A DNA stretch of 64,000 nucleotides from Agromyces protaetiae (GTDB lineage Bacteria > Actinomycetota > Actinomycetes > Actinomycetales > Microbacteriaceae). How positions within the stretch are numbered: position 1 is the first letter of the stretch; the number at the start of each line of letters is the position of its first letter. Below are positions 25,640-35,579 of this stretch, in pieces. The notes beneath the pieces were generated by a model. The model was given only the letters and a program-made list of their open reading frames with translations, did not search any database and was not told where the DNA came from. Where the stretch lies: contig NZ_CP035491.1 in NCBI RefSeq assembly GCF_004135405.1, positions 1,674,001 to 1,738,000 of the forward strand, written 5' to 3'. A program made the position numbers and the translations under genes.

Positions 25640-26752
25640 TCAGCGTCCGGTCTTCGGCGAGAAGACCTTGGCGATGACGCGGGCGATGATGTTGAGGAGG
25701 GCGACGATGAGGATGAGCGTGAGCGCTCCGGCCCAGGCGCGGTCGATGTAGGCCTGCGTATCGGTGCCCTGGTTCGCATACTGCGTGTACACGAACACCG
25801 GCAGCGTCATCATGCGCTCGGAGAAGAGGTCGTAGTTCATGCTCGTCGTGAAGCCGGCGATGATGAGGAGCGGCGCGGTCTCGCCGATGACGCGGGCGAT
25901 CGCGAGCATGATGCCCGTGACGATGCCGGCGATCGAGGTCGGCAGCACGACCTTCAGGATCGTCAGCCACTTCGGCACGCCGAGTGCGTACGACGCCTCG
26001 CGGAGCTCGTTCGGCACGAGCCGGAGCATCTCTTCGCTCGACCGCACGACCACGGGGATCATGAGCACCGACAGGGCGACGGCGCCGCCGATGCCGAAGC
26101 GGATGCCCGGATCGCCCGTGACGAGCGAGAAGAACGCGAACGCGAAGAGGCCCGCGACGATCGACGGGATGCCGGTCATGACGTCGACGAAGAAGGTGAT
26201 GCCGCGCTTGAGGCGACCCTGCCCGTACTCGACGAGGTAGATCGCCGTGAGGAGGCCGACCGGCACCGAGATGACCGTGGCGGCGCCGGTGATGAGGAGC
26301 GTGCCCACGATGGCGTGCAGCGCGCCGCCGCCGGGGCCGACGACGTTGCGCATCGACTCGGAGAGGAACTGGATGTCGAAGCGGGGCAGACCGTTCACGA
26401 GGGTCGTGAACGCGACCGAGATGAGCGGCAGGAGGGCGATCGTGAACGCCGTCGCGACGAGCGCCGTGACCAGGCGGTCCTTCGCCTTGCGGGTCCCTTC
26501 GACGATGCGTGAGATCACCCAGATCAGCACGCCGTAGAGCACGATGCCGAAGAACACGGCGCCCGCGATGTTGAACGGCGTCTCGCCGGCCGCGGCGATG
26601 ATCGCGAACAGCGCGCTCGTGACGGCGAACGATCCGAGGAGGATGAAGAGCGGGGCGAACCGAGGGAGCTGGCCGGCGGTGAGCGAGTTCTCGATCGCGA
26701 GGGCGTTCTGGTGCCCGGTCGCGGGCTTCGGGGGAGTGGTCGTGAGGCTCAT
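25640..26752 (-). CDS. pstA: Phosphate ABC transporter permease PstA
   Basis: A 370-residue membrane protein with six or seven helices. The C-terminal part has the permease signature [20 protein letters not shown] that contacts PstB. A hydrophilic N-terminus of about 30 residues and two early helices precede the core permease domain, making it longer than the Escherichia coli protein, as is usual in actinobacteria. Its ATG (26750-26752) overlaps the pstC stop (TGATG). Confidence 0.95.
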   Translation of the reverse strand: MSLTTTPPKPATGHQNALAIENSLTAGQLPRFAPLFILLGSFAVTSALFAIIAAAGETPFNIAGAVFFGIVLYGVLIWVISRIVEGTRKAKDRLVTALVATAFTIALLPLISVAFTTLVNGLPRFDIQFLSESMRNVVGPGGGALHAIVGTLLITGAATVISVPVGLLTAIYLVEYGQGRLKRGITFFVDVMTGIPSIVAGLFAFAFFSLVTGDPGIRFGIGGAVALSVLMIPVVVRSSEEMLRLVPNELREASYALGVPKWLTILKVVLPTSIAGIVTGIMLAIARVIGETAPLLIIAGFTTSMNYDLFSERMMTLPVFVYTQYANQGTDTQAYIDRAWAGALTLILIVALLNIIARVIAKVFSPKTGR

Positions 26753-27711
26753 CAGTTCGCTCCCGAGAATTCCTTGCGGCGGTCGACGATGTACCGCGCG
26801 AGCATGTTGACCGCGAGGGTGATCACGAAGAGGATCAGGCCGGTCGCGATGAGGATGTTGACCCCGACGTCGTGCGCCTCGGGGAAGTTGAGGGCGATGT
26901 TCGCGGCGATCGTGTTCGAGTTCTGCGACTGCAGGAGCGCGAAGGTGATGAGGCCCGGCGCGGGCGAGAGCACCATCGCCACGACCATCGTCTCGCCGAG
27001 GGCGCGGCCGAGGCCGAGCATCGAGGCCGAGACGATGCCGGGGCGGCCGAACGGCAGCACCGCGAGCTTGATCATCTCCCAGCGGGTCGCACCGAGGGCG
27101 AGCGCGGCCTCTTCGTGGAGGACGGGCGTCTGGAGGAATACCTCGCGGCTGATGGCCGTGATGATCGGCAGCACCATGACGGCGAGCACGACGGCGACGG
27201 TGAGGATCGTGCGGCCCGTGCCCGAGACCGGGCCCGCGAAGAGCGGGAACCAGCTGAACCACTCGGTGAGCTGGGAGTAGAACGGCTGCACCGCGGGGGC
27301 GAGCACCGAGATGCCCCAGAGGCCGAAGACCACCGACGGCACCGCGGCGAGGAGGTCGACGACGTAGCCGAGGCCTTGTGCGAGCTTGCGGGGCGCGAAG
27401 TGCGAGATGAAGAGCGCGATGCCGATCGCGACGGGCACGGCCATGATGAGCGCGAGCGCCGCAGCCCAGATCGTGCCGAAGACGAGGGGGCCGACGTACT
27501 GCCAGAAGTTCGTCGCGTCGCCCTTGAACTCGCCCGGCTCGGCCGTGAAGGCCGGCAGCGACTGGACGACGAGGAAGATCGCGACGGCCGCGAGGGTGGC
27601 GAGGATGAGGCTGCCGGAGACCACCGTGGCGGTCGAGAACACCCGGTCGCCTGGGCGCTGCTTGGCGGTGATCGTGGAGGCGATCTTCGATTCCGCGGGG
27701 GCTGTCGTCAT
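26752..27711 (-). CDS. pstC: Phosphate ABC transporter permease PstC
   Basis: A 319-residue membrane permease with about six helices; [21 protein letters not shown] is the ATPase-contact signature. It pairs with PstA to form the phosphate channel. ATG 27711 ([10 protein letters not shown]) is chosen: the conserved part starts shortly after it and the longer in-frame extension runs into the hairpin region that follows pstS. It overlaps pstA by one base. Confidence 0.94.
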   Translation of the reverse strand: MTTAPAESKIASTITAKQRPGDRVFSTATVVSGSLILATLAAVAIFLVVQSLPAFTAEPGEFKGDATNFWQYVGPLVFGTIWAAALALIMAVPVAIGIALFISHFAPRKLAQGLGYVVDLLAAVPSVVFGLWGISVLAPAVQPFYSQLTEWFSWFPLFAGPVSGTGRTILTVAVVLAVMVLPIITAISREVFLQTPVLHEEAALALGATRWEMIKLAVLPFGRPGIVSASMLGLGRALGETMVVAMVLSPAPGLITFALLQSQNSNTIAANIALNFPEAHDVGVNILIATGLILFVITLAVNMLARYIVDRRKEFSGAN

Positions 27712-27780
27712 GACCGGGGTCTTCCTGAAGGAAACGGATGCGGACTCGGGCAAGGGGACAGTGGCCCCCGTGCCCAGCCT

Positions 27781-27821
27781 GCCCGACCCGGGCACCCGTC
27801 GCAACGGGTTCCCGGGCCGGG
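27781..27821 (-). terminator. Hairpin between pstS and pstC (partial terminator)
   Basis: GCCCG-CCGGG-ACCCGT (27781-27800) pairs with ACGGGT-CCCGG-CGGGC (27804-27821) around a short CGCA loop, interrupted by small bulges. Such hairpins after the binding-protein gene commonly stabilise its mRNA or cause partial termination, so PstS is made in excess of the membrane subunits. Confidence 0.6.
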
Positions 27822-27831
27822 CAGAAGGGGA

Positions 27832-28926
27832 TTACTTGATGGTCTCGATCGCCGCGGCGACCTTGGCCGACAGGTCGGCGTTGAGCGGCGCGGAGCCGGC
27901 CTGCTCGGCGGCGACCGCCTGGCCTTCCTCGCTCGCCATGTAGCCGACGTAGCTCTTCACGAGCTCGCCCTGCGCGGCGTCGGCGTACTCCTGGCAGACG
28001 ATCGCGTACGAGACCAGCACGAGCGGGTAGTGCGTCGGGTCGGTCGTCGTGCGGTTGATCTGGATCGCGAGGTCGTTCGCGTCGCGGCCCTCGACGAGCG
28101 GCGACTCGGCGACGACTGCGGCAGCGGCCTCGGGCGTGAAGCCGACGAACTCGTCGCCGACCTTGATGTTGGCGACACCGAGGTCGCCCGCCTTCGACGC
28201 GTCGGCGTAGCCGATCGTGTTGGTGCCGTTGGTCACGGCGTCGACGACGCCCGACGTGCCCTGCGCGCCCTCACCGGTCTGGTAGGGGAACGGGTCGGCC
28301 GGCTTCTGGTCCCACACGTCGGGGGCGTTCTGGAACAGGTAGTCGGCGAAGTTCTTCGTCGTGCCCGAGTCGTCGGAGCGGTGCACCGCGGTGATGTTCG
28401 CGGCGGGGAGCGTCACGCCGGAGTTGAGCGCGGCGATCGCCGGGTCGTTCCACGTGGTGATGTCGCCCTTGAAGATCTTGGCGAGGGTCGTGGCGTCGAG
28501 GTTGAGCTCGTCGACGCCGTCGATGTTGAAGATGACGGCGATCGGCGAGATGTAGACCGGGAGGTCGATCGCCTTCGTGTCGGGAGCGCACGAACCGAAC
28601 TCGCCCGCGAGCTCCTCGTCGCTCAGGAACGAGTCGGAGCCGGCGAAGTCGGAGCCGCCCGCGATGAAGGTCTCGCGGCCTGCACCCGAGCCCGACGGGT
28701 CGTAGTTGATGGTGACGTCGGGGTTCGCGGTCTGGAACGACGCGATCCAGGCTTCCTGCGCCGAGCCCTGCGACGAAGCGCCGGCGGCGTTGATCGTGCC
28801 GGAGAGGCTCGGGGCGTCGGATTCGGTCGGGGCGGACGTGCCGCCCTCGTTCGCAGCGCACGAGCTGAGCGCGACGGCGGCGATGGCCGCAACGACCGCG
28901 GCGCGGCCGAGACGTGAGAAGTTCAC
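27832..28926 (-). CDS. pstS: Phosphate-binding lipoprotein PstS
   Basis: A 364-residue lipoprotein: signal peptide with lipobox ALSSC (Cys about residue 23), an Asn/Ser/Thr-rich tether and a periplasmic-binding fold. Phosphate-binding blocks are GASSQGSA, GSGAGRETFIAGGSDFAGSD and HRSDDSGTTKNFADYL. It captures phosphate outside the membrane for PstCAB. It is the first gene of the pst operon; a textbook PHO box lies about 100 bases upstream (29026-29047) and a hairpin separates it from pstC. Confidence 0.95.
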   Translation of the reverse strand: MNFSRLGRAAVVAAIAAVALSSCAANEGGTSAPTESDAPSLSGTINAAGASSQGSAQEAWIASFQTANPDVTINYDPSGSGAGRETFIAGGSDFAGSDSFLSDEELAGEFGSCAPDTKAIDLPVYISPIAVIFNIDGVDELNLDATTLAKIFKGDITTWNDPAIAALNSGVTLPAANITAVHRSDDSGTTKNFADYLFQNAPDVWDQKPADPFPYQTGEGAQGTSGVVDAVTNGTNTIGYADASKAGDLGVANIKVGDEFVGFTPEAAAAVVAESPLVEGRDANDLAIQINRTTTDPTHYPLVLVSYAIVCQEYADAAQGELVKSYVGYMASEEGQAVAAEQAGSAPLNADLSAKVAAAIETIK

Positions 28927-29025
28927 TGGGGTGTTCCCTTCCAGGGGATTCGATTGCAGGATTGCGGACCGGTGCCCGATCCGTTGCTCGTGACGCTAAG
29001 CGGCCGTGATGACGAGCATCCGTTG

Positions 29026-29047
29026 CGGCGGTGAACGGAAGGTGAAC
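29026..29047 (-). promoter_or_regulatory. PHO box upstream of pstS
   Basis: On the minus strand two 11-nt units lie end to end: GTTCACCTTCC (29047-29037) and GTTCACCGCCG (29036-29026). Both match the GTTCACC consensus for PhoP (RegX3) in actinobacteria exactly. It is placed 100-121 bases upstream of the pstS start, so phosphate-starvation induction by the SenX3-RegX3 pair at 38-40 kb is expected. Confidence 0.85.
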
Positions 29048-29077
29048 GTGCGGCAACGCACAGGGTGGGGGAGACCG

Positions 29078-29110
29078 CGAGACGGATGCCTCGTGGAGAC
29101 ATCCGTCTCG
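29078..29110 (-). terminator. Hairpin downstream of the Nudix gene, made of inverted GGATGYCTC words
   Basis: CGAGACGGATGCCTC (29078-29092) pairs with GAGACATCCGTCTCG (29096-29110) around GTG, with one mismatch. It lies 48 bases past the Nudix/phosphatase stop and about 30 bases upstream of the pstS PHO box, so it separates the two operons. Confidence 0.7.
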
Positions 29111-29157
29111 TGTCGTGATCGCGCTCGTGCCGCGCCCTGCGCGACCCGGCGGCTCGC

Positions 29158-30105
29158 CTAAGCGCGCGGAGGATGGGTCTCGACGGCGACGATGCCGGAG
29201 GCCGGGTTCGTGGCCGAGAGGTGGACGACGCTGAAGCCGCCCGTGTCGAGCGCCGCCGACTCGTCGACGTACGTGCCGAACGGGGTGGCCGTCGCGAGGG
29301 AGATCTCGCGCATGATCTCGGGCAGCACGGGGCCGTGGCTGCAGATGACCGCGGGCTTGCCGACGCGCACGCGCTTGCCGACGACGCGTCGGACGTCGCC
29401 CTTGCCCGCCTCCCACGCGTCTTGGCTGATGCCGTCGTCTCGCTTGACGCTGATGCCGTGGGCGGCGGCGAGGGGCGTGACGGTCGTCACGCACCGCACC
29501 GCGGGGCTCGACACGATCTTCTGCGGCGACCACGCGGCGAGCACGCTCGCGAGCGCCGCGGCCTGCCGCACGCCGCGCGCGGCGAGCGGGCGCGCGGCGT
29601 CCTCGCCTTTCCAGTCGGAGCGGTCGACGGCCTTGCCGTGGCGGACGACGAGGAGGGGGAACGTCGAGGTCACACCCTGCTCGCACAGCGTCGCGAACGC
29701 GTCGAGGATGCGCACGTCGGGCTCGTAGCTGAGGTAGCTGCGGGCGCGTTTGATCGTCACCCACTCGAGCGCCGCGATCTCGGCGTTCGGGCGGAACGTC
29801 GAACGCTGCACGGCCTGCTCGCTCACCTCGGCCGCCCAGTAGTGCACGACCTTCTCGCGACCGCTCGGCATCGCGTAGCGCGACTCGCCGAGCGGAACGC
29901 CGAGGGCGATCGCGAGACCCGTCTCTTCTTGGATCTCGCGGACGGCCGTCTCGGGGAGCGACTCGCCCGGGTCGACCTTGCCCTTCGGGATCGTGACGTC
30001 GCCGTAGGCGGTGCGGTGCACGACGAGCACGTGCATGCGGCCGTCGAGGATGCGCCAGCACACCGCGCCGGCGGCGTACACCGCCGTCTCGACCGCGCGC
30101 GTCAC
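29158..30105 (-). CDS. Nudix hydrolase fused to histidine phosphatase (MutT1-like)
   Basis: A 315-residue two-domain protein. Residues about 5-140 are a Nudix domain with the box [20 protein letters not shown] (then TG). Residues about 165-310 are a histidine-phosphatase domain with [17 protein letters not shown] and a second His in [10 protein letters not shown]. This fusion is the layout of mycobacterial MutT1, which hydrolyses 8-oxo-dGTP and diadenosine polyphosphates; the same role is likely. The GTG start (30105) overlaps the ppk stop (GTGA). It may process nucleotides and phosphate alongside polyphosphate kinase. Confidence 0.88.
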   Translation of the reverse strand: MTRAVETAVYAAGAVCWRILDGRMHVLVVHRTAYGDVTIPKGKVDPGESLPETAVREIQEETGLAIALGVPLGESRYAMPSGREKVVHYWAAEVSEQAVQRSTFRPNAEIAALEWVTIKRARSYLSYEPDVRILDAFATLCEQGVTSTFPLLVVRHGKAVDRSDWKGEDAARPLAARGVRQAAALASVLAAWSPQKIVSSPAVRCVTTVTPLAAAHGISVKRDDGISQDAWEAGKGDVRRVVGKRVRVGKPAVICSHGPVLPEIMREISLATATPFGTYVDESAALDTGGFSVVHLSATNPASGIVAVETHPPRA

Positions 30106-32273
30106 CGGCGCTTCCCCGCTCGCGTACGCTGGGCGGTCTGCTGCGCGAGCAGCTTCTGCAGGTCGACGAGCGGATGTCCGGCGTCGTCGGCCGAACGCCT
30201 CGTCCACGTCCCGTCGCCGCCGAGGTGCCACGAGCTCGTGCGCGGATCCATCGCGGTGTCGAAGATCTCGGTGATCTCTGCGATGTGGTCGGGGTCGACG
30301 AGACGCACCAGCGCCTCGACGCGACGGTCGAGGTTGCGGTGCATCATGTCGGCCGAGCCGATGTAGATCTGGCGGTCGCCGTCGTTCTCGAAAGAGAAGA
30401 CGCGCGAGTGCTCGAGGTACCTGCCGAGGATCGAACGCACCTCGATGTTCTCGCTGAGGCCCTCGATGCCCGGCCGCAGGCTGCAGATGCCCCGCACCCA
30501 CACCTCGACGGGCACGCCCGCGTTCGACGCCCGGTACAGCGCGTCGATGATCGCCTCGTCGACCATCGAGTTGACCTTGATGCGGATGCCGCTCGGCTTG
30601 CCCGCCTCGGCGTTGCGCGCCTCGTTCGCGATGAGCTTGAGCAGACCCTTGCGGAGGTGCAGCGGCGCGACGAGGAGGCGCTTGAACTTCTTCTCGATCG
30701 CGTACCCTGACAACTCGTTGAAGAGCCTCGTCAGGTCTTTGCCGACCTGGTCGTCGGCCGTGAGGAGGCCGAGGTCTTCGTAGATGCGGCTCGTCTTCGG
30801 GTTGTAGTTGCCCGTGCCGATGTGACTGTAGTGGCGGAGCACGCCCTGCTCTTCGCGGATCACGAGGGCGAGCTTGCAGTGGGTCTTCAGGCCCACGAGC
30901 CCGTACACGACGTGCACGCCCGCCTTCTCGAGCTTCCGCGCCCACGAGATGTTCGCCTGCTCGTCGAAGCGGGCCTTGATCTCGACGAGCGCGAGCACCT
31001 GCTTGCCGGCCTCGGCCGCGTCGATGAGCGCCTCGACGATGGGGCTGTCGCCCGACGTGCGGTACAGCGTCTGCTTGATGGCGAGCACGTGCGGGTCGGC
31101 GGCGGCCTGCTCGAGGAACGCCTGCACGCTCGTCGCGAACGACTCGTACGGGTGGTGGAGCAGCACGTCCTTGCGCGACACGGCCTCGAAGATGTCGGCC
31201 GGACGGTTGGGCTCGCTCGGCTGGAGCTGCCAGTTCGTCGCGGGCACGTTCGTCGAGTAGTGCAGCTCGGGCCGGTCGAGCTTGGAGAGGTCGAAGAGTC
31301 CGCCGAGGTCGAGCGGCGCGGGCAGGCGATAGACCTCGCGCTCGGAGATGTCGAGCTCTCGCACGAGGAGGCCGAGGGTCACGTCGTCCATGTCGTCGGT
31401 GACCTCGAGGCGGATGGGCGGGCCGAACCGGCGGCGCAGCAGCTCTTTCTCGAGCGCCTTGATGAGGTTCTCGGTCTCGTCTTCCTCGATCTCGACGTCT
31501 TCGTTGCGCGTCACCCGGAAGACGTGGTGCGCCATGATCTCCATGCCGGGGAAGAGGTCGCCGAGGTGGTTGGCGATGAGGTCCTCGAGGGTCACGTAGC
31601 GCGCGTCTTCGATCGACTCGGTCGGGTCGACGCGCACGAAGCGCGGGAGCATCTGCGGCACCTTGACGCGCGCGAACTCCTGTCGGCCCGTGCGGCTGTT
31701 GCGCACGCGCACCGAGAGGTTGAGCGAGAGGCCCGAGATGTAGGGGAACGGATGCGCCGGGTCGACCGCGAGCGGCATGAGCACGGGGAACATCTGCAGC
31801 GAGAAGTACTCGCGGAGGTGATCGCGTTCGGCGGCGCCGAGGTCGTCCCACTTCACGATGCGGATGCCCGCTTCGGCGAGGGCGGGTTTCACGAGCTCTT
31901 GATACACGCGCGCGTGCCGCTCCTGCAGGTCGTGCGCGGCCCGCGAGATGTCTTCGAGGACGTCCATCGGGGCGCGGCCGACGTTCGTCGGCACCGCGAG
32001 CCCGGTGACGATGCGGCGCTTCAGGCCCGCGACTCGCACCATGAAGAACTCGTCGAGGTTCGACGCGAAGATCGCGAGGAAGTTCGCCCGCTCGAGCACC
32101 GGCAACCGCTCGTCCTCGGCGAGTTCGAGCACCCTCTGATTGAACGCCAGCCAGCTGAGCTCGCGGTCGAGGTACCGCTCGGCGGGCAATTCGGGCGCGC
32201 CCTCGAGGTCGAACGGTTCGAAGTCGTCGTCGAAGTCGCTCGCCGTCCGGTCGTCGTCGAGGGTGTCGGTCAT
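30102..32273 (-). CDS. ppk1: Polyphosphate kinase 1
   Basis: A 723-residue PPK1 that makes polyphosphate from ATP. The N-terminal domain opens with [17 protein letters not shown] and FANF-like [19 protein letters not shown]. The autophosphorylated His is in [25 protein letters not shown] follows, and the phospholipase-D-like C-terminal domains contain VNSMVDE and [10 protein letters not shown]. Length and order are normal. An acidic 25-residue N-terminal stretch precedes the core. It is transcribed with the Nudix gene (4-base overlap) and lies downstream of glnR on the same strand with a 46-base gap. Confidence 0.95.
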   Translation of the reverse strand: MTDTLDDDRTASDFDDDFEPFDLEGAPELPAERYLDRELSWLAFNQRVLELAEDERLPVLERANFLAIFASNLDEFFMVRVAGLKRRIVTGLAVPTNVGRAPMDVLEDISRAAHDLQERHARVYQELVKPALAEAGIRIVKWDDLGAAERDHLREYFSLQMFPVLMPLAVDPAHPFPYISGLSLNLSVRVRNSRTGRQEFARVKVPQMLPRFVRVDPTESIEDARYVTLEDLIANHLGDLFPGMEIMAHHVFRVTRNEDVEIEEDETENLIKALEKELLRRRFGPPIRLEVTDDMDDVTLGLLVRELDISEREVYRLPAPLDLGGLFDLSKLDRPELHYSTNVPATNWQLQPSEPNRPADIFEAVSRKDVLLHHPYESFATSVQAFLEQAAADPHVLAIKQTLYRTSGDSPIVEALIDAAEAGKQVLALVEIKARFDEQANISWARKLEKAGVHVVYGLVGLKTHCKLALVIREEQGVLRHYSHIGTGNYNPKTSRIYEDLGLLTADDQVGKDLTRLFNELSGYAIEKKFKRLLVAPLHLRKGLLKLIANEARNAEAGKPSGIRIKVNSMVDEAIIDALYRASNAGVPVEVWVRGICSLRPGIEGLSENIEVRSILGRYLEHSRVFSFENDGDRQIYIGSADMMHRNLDRRVEALVRLVDPDHIAEITEIFDTAMDPRTSSWHLGGDGTWTRRSADDAGHPLVDLQKLLAQQTAQRTRAGKRR

Positions 32274-32319
32274 TCACCCATCATGTCACCGGGCACGTGG
32301 CCGGAACATGACGAACGGG

Positions 32320-33009
32320 TCAACGGGACGTGACGGATGCCTCGCCCGCGTCTTCTTCGTGGACGTTGAAGCGGTAGCCGACGTTGCGGACGGTGCCGAT
32401 GAGCCCGTCGAGATCGCCGAGTTTCGCGCGCAGGCGCCGCACGTGCACGTCGACCGTGCGCGTGCCGCCGAAGTAGTCGTAGCCCCACACTTCGCTCAGG
32501 AGCTGCTCGCGGGTGAACACGCGCGACGGGTGCGCGGCGAGGAAGCGCAGGAGCTCGAACTCCTTATAGGTGAGGTCGAGCGGCTTGCCGTGCACCTTGG
32601 CCGAATAGCTCGCCTCGTCGATGACGACGCCCGACGTCTGGATCCGCTCGGACGGGCGGTTCGACTGCGCGCGGCCGATCGCGAGGCGGATGCGCGCGTC
32701 GAGCTCGGCGGGGCCGGCACCGTCGAGCACGACGTCGTCGACGCCCCAGTCGGGCGTGACCGCCGCAAGGCCGCCCTCGGTCACGATGAGGAGGAGCGGC
32801 GAGGAGAGGCCCGTGGTTCGGAGGATCTGGCTGAGCGCCTTCGCGCCCGCGAGGTTCGTGCGGGCGTCGAGGAAGACGGCGTCGGACTCGGGGGCGCGCA
32901 CGAGCTGATCGGGCGTCGCGGGGATCACCCGAACGCGATGCGTCAATAGAGCGAGAGCCGGGAGGACGTCATCGTCAGCCGCCGGCGACAGGATCAGCAG
33001 CTGCGCCAC
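32320..33009 (-). CDS. glnR: GlnR-type OmpR-family regulator of nitrogen metabolism
   Basis: A 229-residue regulator. The receiver half (residues 1-115) keeps the GlnR pattern: [38 protein letters not shown] and [20 protein letters not shown]. This is the atypical receiver of actinobacterial GlnR, which dimerises around an unphosphorylated Asp. The C-terminal half is a winged helix: [40 protein letters not shown] and [11 protein letters not shown] 33009 is chosen because GGAGG sits 6 bases upstream. It is expected to regulate ammonium and glutamine genes. Its placement next to ppk and close to pst suggests a link between nitrogen and phosphate control. Confidence 0.85.
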   Translation of the reverse strand: MAQLLILSPAADDDVLPALALLTHRVRVIPATPDQLVRAPESDAVFLDARTNLAGAKALSQILRTTGLSSPLLLIVTEGGLAAVTPDWGVDDVVLDGAGPAELDARIRLAIGRAQSNRPSERIQTSGVVIDEASYSAKVHGKPLDLTYKEFELLRFLAAHPSRVFTREQLLSEVWGYDYFGGTRTVDVHVRRLRAKLGDLDGLIGTVRNVGYRFNVHEEDAGEASVTSR

Positions 33010-33083
33010 GCACACCCTCCAGTAGTAAGGTGCGGTCAATACTACGGGACGCCCGGCATTCACCGGCGGCAGAACGGGGAACG

Positions 33084-33389
33084 ATGGAATCCGGCACGGA
33101 ATCCCAGACGGATCGCGGGTTCGCGGGCATCGCGATCGCGTGGGCGATCGCGGTCGCGGGATCGGTCATCGTGATCGTCGCGATCGCGACGGGCGCACGG
33201 TGGTCGGATGTCCCCCTCGCGGGCTTCGCCGCCCTCGGCGTCGTGTTCGCGGCATCCGTGCTCGGCGCCCTGCTCGTGCAGCTCGCGACCCGGCGACCCG
33301 AAGGCTTCGTCGGGCGCGCGAGCGCATCGGTGGGCGGCGCCGCGGTCGTCGTCGCGCTCGCCGCGGGCGTCGTCGCCCTGCTCGGCTGA
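33084..33389 (+). CDS. Small hypothetical membrane protein
   Basis: A 101-residue protein with three hydrophobic stretches (about residues 15-38, 45-65 and 78-101) and a short charged N-terminus ([12 protein letters not shown]). It looks like an integral membrane protein with no known domain. ATG 33084 has a GGGGA ribosome site. It is divergent from glnR and followed 20 bases later by a 38-residue membrane peptide gene. Confidence 0.6.
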   Translation: MESGTESQTDRGFAGIAIAWAIAVAGSVIVIVAIATGARWSDVPLAGFAALGVVFAASVLGALLVQLATRRPEGFVGRASASVGGAAVVVALAAGVVALLG

Positions 33390-33409
33390 CGGCCGGGTAG
33401 ACTCGGAGC

Positions 33410-33526
33410 ATGTCTGAACTGCTCGCGCTCGAGTTCCTCTTCATCGGCCTGCTCGGCCTCGCGAGCCTCGCGATCGCGTTCGTCAGCGGCGTGGTCGTCT
33501 ACAAGCTCTTCAAGGGTCAGCGCTGA
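33410..33526 (+). CDS. 38-residue single-pass membrane microprotein
   Basis: The frame reads MSELLALEFLFIGLLGLAS then LAIAFVSGVVVYKLFKGQR and stops at 33524-33526. It is nearly all one long hydrophobic helix with a basic end (KLFKGQR), so a membrane microprotein with the C-terminus inside is likely. Its start has a clear TAGACT box (33398-33403) exactly 6 bases upstream, the same leaderless design as other real genes here, which supports it being expressed. The nitrobindin gene starts 4 bases after its stop. Function unknown. Confidence 0.65.
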   Translation: MSELLALEFLFIGLLGLASLAIAFVSGVVVYKLFKGQR

Positions 33527-33530
33527 CCTC

Positions 33531-34139
33531 ATGATCGAGCTCCCCGTCGGCCTGCCCGCCGAGCTCGTGCCGCTCTCCTGGCTCATCGGCATCTGGGAGG
33601 GCTCGGGGGTCGTCGACTACGCGATCGGCGAAGATCGCGTGAGCCGCGAGTTCGGTCAGCGCGTGAGCTTCAGCCACGACGGCCTGCCCTACCTCAACTA
33701 CACGTCGTCGACGTGGCTGCTGCCCGACGACGAAGGCGGCGAGCCCATCCCGCTCGCGAACGAGACGGGCTACTGGCGCCTCGCGCGGCCGTTCGGCGAA
33801 GGAGACCCGGGCCCCGCGCTGCTGCCCGCCGAGGGCGACGACCGCTTCCCCGACGCCGACTCCGTCGAGGCGCTGCGCAACGACGACGGCGGATTCGACC
33901 TGCAGGTCGCGCTCGTCCACCCCGACGGCGTCCAAGAGCTGTACCTGGGCCAGGTCAAGGGCCCTCGCATCGACCTCGCGACCGACGCCGTCATGCGCGC
34001 GAGCGGCGCGAAGGACTACGCCGCGGCGACCCGCCTCTACGGGCTCGTCGATGCGCACCTGCTGTGGGCGTGGGACATCGCCGCCCTCGGCCAAGACCTG
34101 CGCACCCATGCGTCGGCGCGCCTCGCGAAAGTCGACTGA
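33531..34139 (+). CDS. Nitrobindin-like heme-binding protein (FABP/THAP4 family)
   Basis: A 202-residue ten-stranded beta-barrel protein. The family signature GxWxGxG appears as IGIWEGSG (residues about 19-26), and the heme-ligand His is probably in LVDAHLLWAWDIAALG near the C-terminus. Actinobacterial nitrobindins bind ferric heme and isomerise peroxynitrite. It lies 4 bases after the microprotein gene and directly abuts ygfZ (next ATG follows the stop codon), so the three genes form one operon. Confidence 0.85.
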   Translation: MIELPVGLPAELVPLSWLIGIWEGSGVVDYAIGEDRVSREFGQRVSFSHDGLPYLNYTSSTWLLPDDEGGEPIPLANETGYWRLARPFGEGDPGPALLPAEGDDRFPDADSVEALRNDDGGFDLQVALVHPDGVQELYLGQVKGPRIDLATDAVMRASGAKDYAAATRLYGLVDAHLLWAWDIAALGQDLRTHASARLAKVD

Positions 34140-35288
34140 ATGACCTCTCCGTTCCTCTCCCTGCCCCGTGCCGTCGCCTCCGAGGGGGTCGATGAGGGCG
34201 TTCCCGCCCACTACGGCAACCCCGTCGTCGAGCAGCGCCGGCTCGAGCAGGGCCGCGCGATCGTCGACCTGTCGGGCCGAGGCATCCTGACCGTGACGGG
34301 TCCCGACCGCCTCACCTGGCTGCACTCGATGGCGAGCCAGTCGCTCGACCGGCTGCCCGCCGGAGGCAGCGCCGAGGCGCTCTTCCTCGACGCGAGCGGC
34401 CGCATCGAGCACGTCGCGCACGTCCTCGACGACGGCGAGACGACGTGGCTCGTGGTCGAGGCGTCCGAGGCCGAGCCGCTGCGCGCCTATCTCGACCGCA
34501 TGCGGTTCATGCTGCGCGTCGAGGTCGAGGATGTCACGGGCGAGTACGCCGTCGTCGGCGCGATGTCGACCGACGCGCTCGACGCCGCCGTGCCCGCGGC
34601 GGCCCCGAACGGCGTCGGCCTCGACTGGGTCGACCCGTGGCGCGAGGCATCCGGGTACCAGTACTCGCACGAGACCGACCACCCGGCGGCGCTCTGGCGC
34701 TTCATCGAGCGCGTCGTGCCGCGCGACGCGCTCGCAGACGCGGCGGCGGCCGTCGAGGCGGGCCGCGTCGAAGCGGCGGGCGCGCTTGCGGCCGAGGCGC
34801 TCCGCATCGCCGCGTGGCGTCCGCGTTTCGCGACCGAGGTCGACGAGAAGGCGATCCCGCACGAGTTCGACTGGCTGCGGAGCGCGGTCGACCTCGGCAA
34901 GGGCTGCTACAAGGGGCAAGAGACGGTGGCGAAGGTGCTGAACCTCGGCCGTCCGCCGCGCCGGCTCGTGCTGCTGCACCTCGACGGCAGCGACACCGTG
35001 CTGCCCGCGCCCGGCGAAGAGGTCGTCGGCGAGAAGGCCCGCCCCGAGCCCGCGCCGGGCGAAGCGCCCGAGCGCAAGGTCGTCGGGCAGATCACCTCGA
35101 GCGCCATGCACTACGAGATGGGTCCCATCGCCCTCGCGGTCGTCAAGCGCGCGGTGCCGGGCGATCTGCCGCTCATCGTCGAGAGCCACGGCATCGACGT
35201 CGCCGCGGCACAGGTCGAGATCGTGCCCGCCGACGCGGCAGCTGCGATCGAGGTGCCGCGGCTGCCGCGCCTCGGCGTGCGGCACTAG
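34140..35288 (+). CDS. ygfZ: Folate-binding YgfZ/GcvT-domain protein
   Basis: A 382-residue protein of the YgfZ (IbaG/CAF17) family, which uses tetrahydrofolate to aid iron-sulphur cluster assembly or repair. The diagnostic motif KGCYKGQETVAKV is present at about residues 257-269, with the Cys conserved. GcvT-type N-terminal folate fold: DLSGRGILTVTGPDRLTWLH. The start codon follows the nitrobindin stop with no gap, so translation is coupled. A hairpin at 35298-35340 ends the operon. Confidence 0.9.
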   Translation: MTSPFLSLPRAVASEGVDEGVPAHYGNPVVEQRRLEQGRAIVDLSGRGILTVTGPDRLTWLHSMASQSLDRLPAGGSAEALFLDASGRIEHVAHVLDDGETTWLVVEASEAEPLRAYLDRMRFMLRVEVEDVTGEYAVVGAMSTDALDAAVPAAAPNGVGLDWVDPWREASGYQYSHETDHPAALWRFIERVVPRDALADAAAAVEAGRVEAAGALAAEALRIAAWRPRFATEVDEKAIPHEFDWLRSAVDLGKGCYKGQETVAKVLNLGRPPRRLVLLHLDGSDTVLPAPGEEVVGEKARPEPAPGEAPERKVVGQITSSAMHYEMGPIALAVVKRAVPGDLPLIVESHGIDVAAAQVEIVPADAAAAIEVPRLPRLGVRH

Positions 35289-35297
35289 CCTCTCGGT

Positions 35298-35340
35298 GGT
35301 CGAGGAGTTCCTCGTACTCCCCCTCTCGCACTCCTCGACC
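35298..35340 (+). terminator. Hairpin after ygfZ
   Basis: GGTCGAGGAGT (35298-35308) pairs perfectly with ACTCCTCGACC (35330-35340) across a 21-nt loop. It starts 10 bases after the ygfZ stop and lies between convergent genes. Confidence 0.6.
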
Positions 35341-35579
35341 AGCGGAGCCTCCTTCGGGGCGTTGGTGCGACGCGCGCGCGGCGGCACTTCGGCACCGGAT
35401 GCCTCAGGAGCTGCCACGCGAGCGTGATGTTCTCGCAGTTCCTTCGCATCCCCGGCACTTCGGCACCGGCGGCTCGGCGGGAGGGCCTTCTTCCGGGGGA
35501 GAGTGAGAGGTGCGCGGGCTCACAGAAGGACCATCCGCAGCGGCGTGCCGCGGTGCTTCGGCGGCGCAGGGTTTCGTCG
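35341..35579. repeat. Gene-free stretch with a 17-bp direct repeat
   Basis: CGGCACTTCGGCACCGG occurs twice in direct orientation (35382-35398 and 35453-35469). No gene or RNA is apparent in this stretch between the ygfZ terminator and the methyltransferase stop. Confidence 0.45.

Noticed and set aside
29158..32277. One continuous 1039-codon minus-strand frame covering the Nudix gene and ppk1
   Set aside because: Only the part from GTG 30105 onward has protein-like sequence; the rest is the ppk1 region read out of frame.
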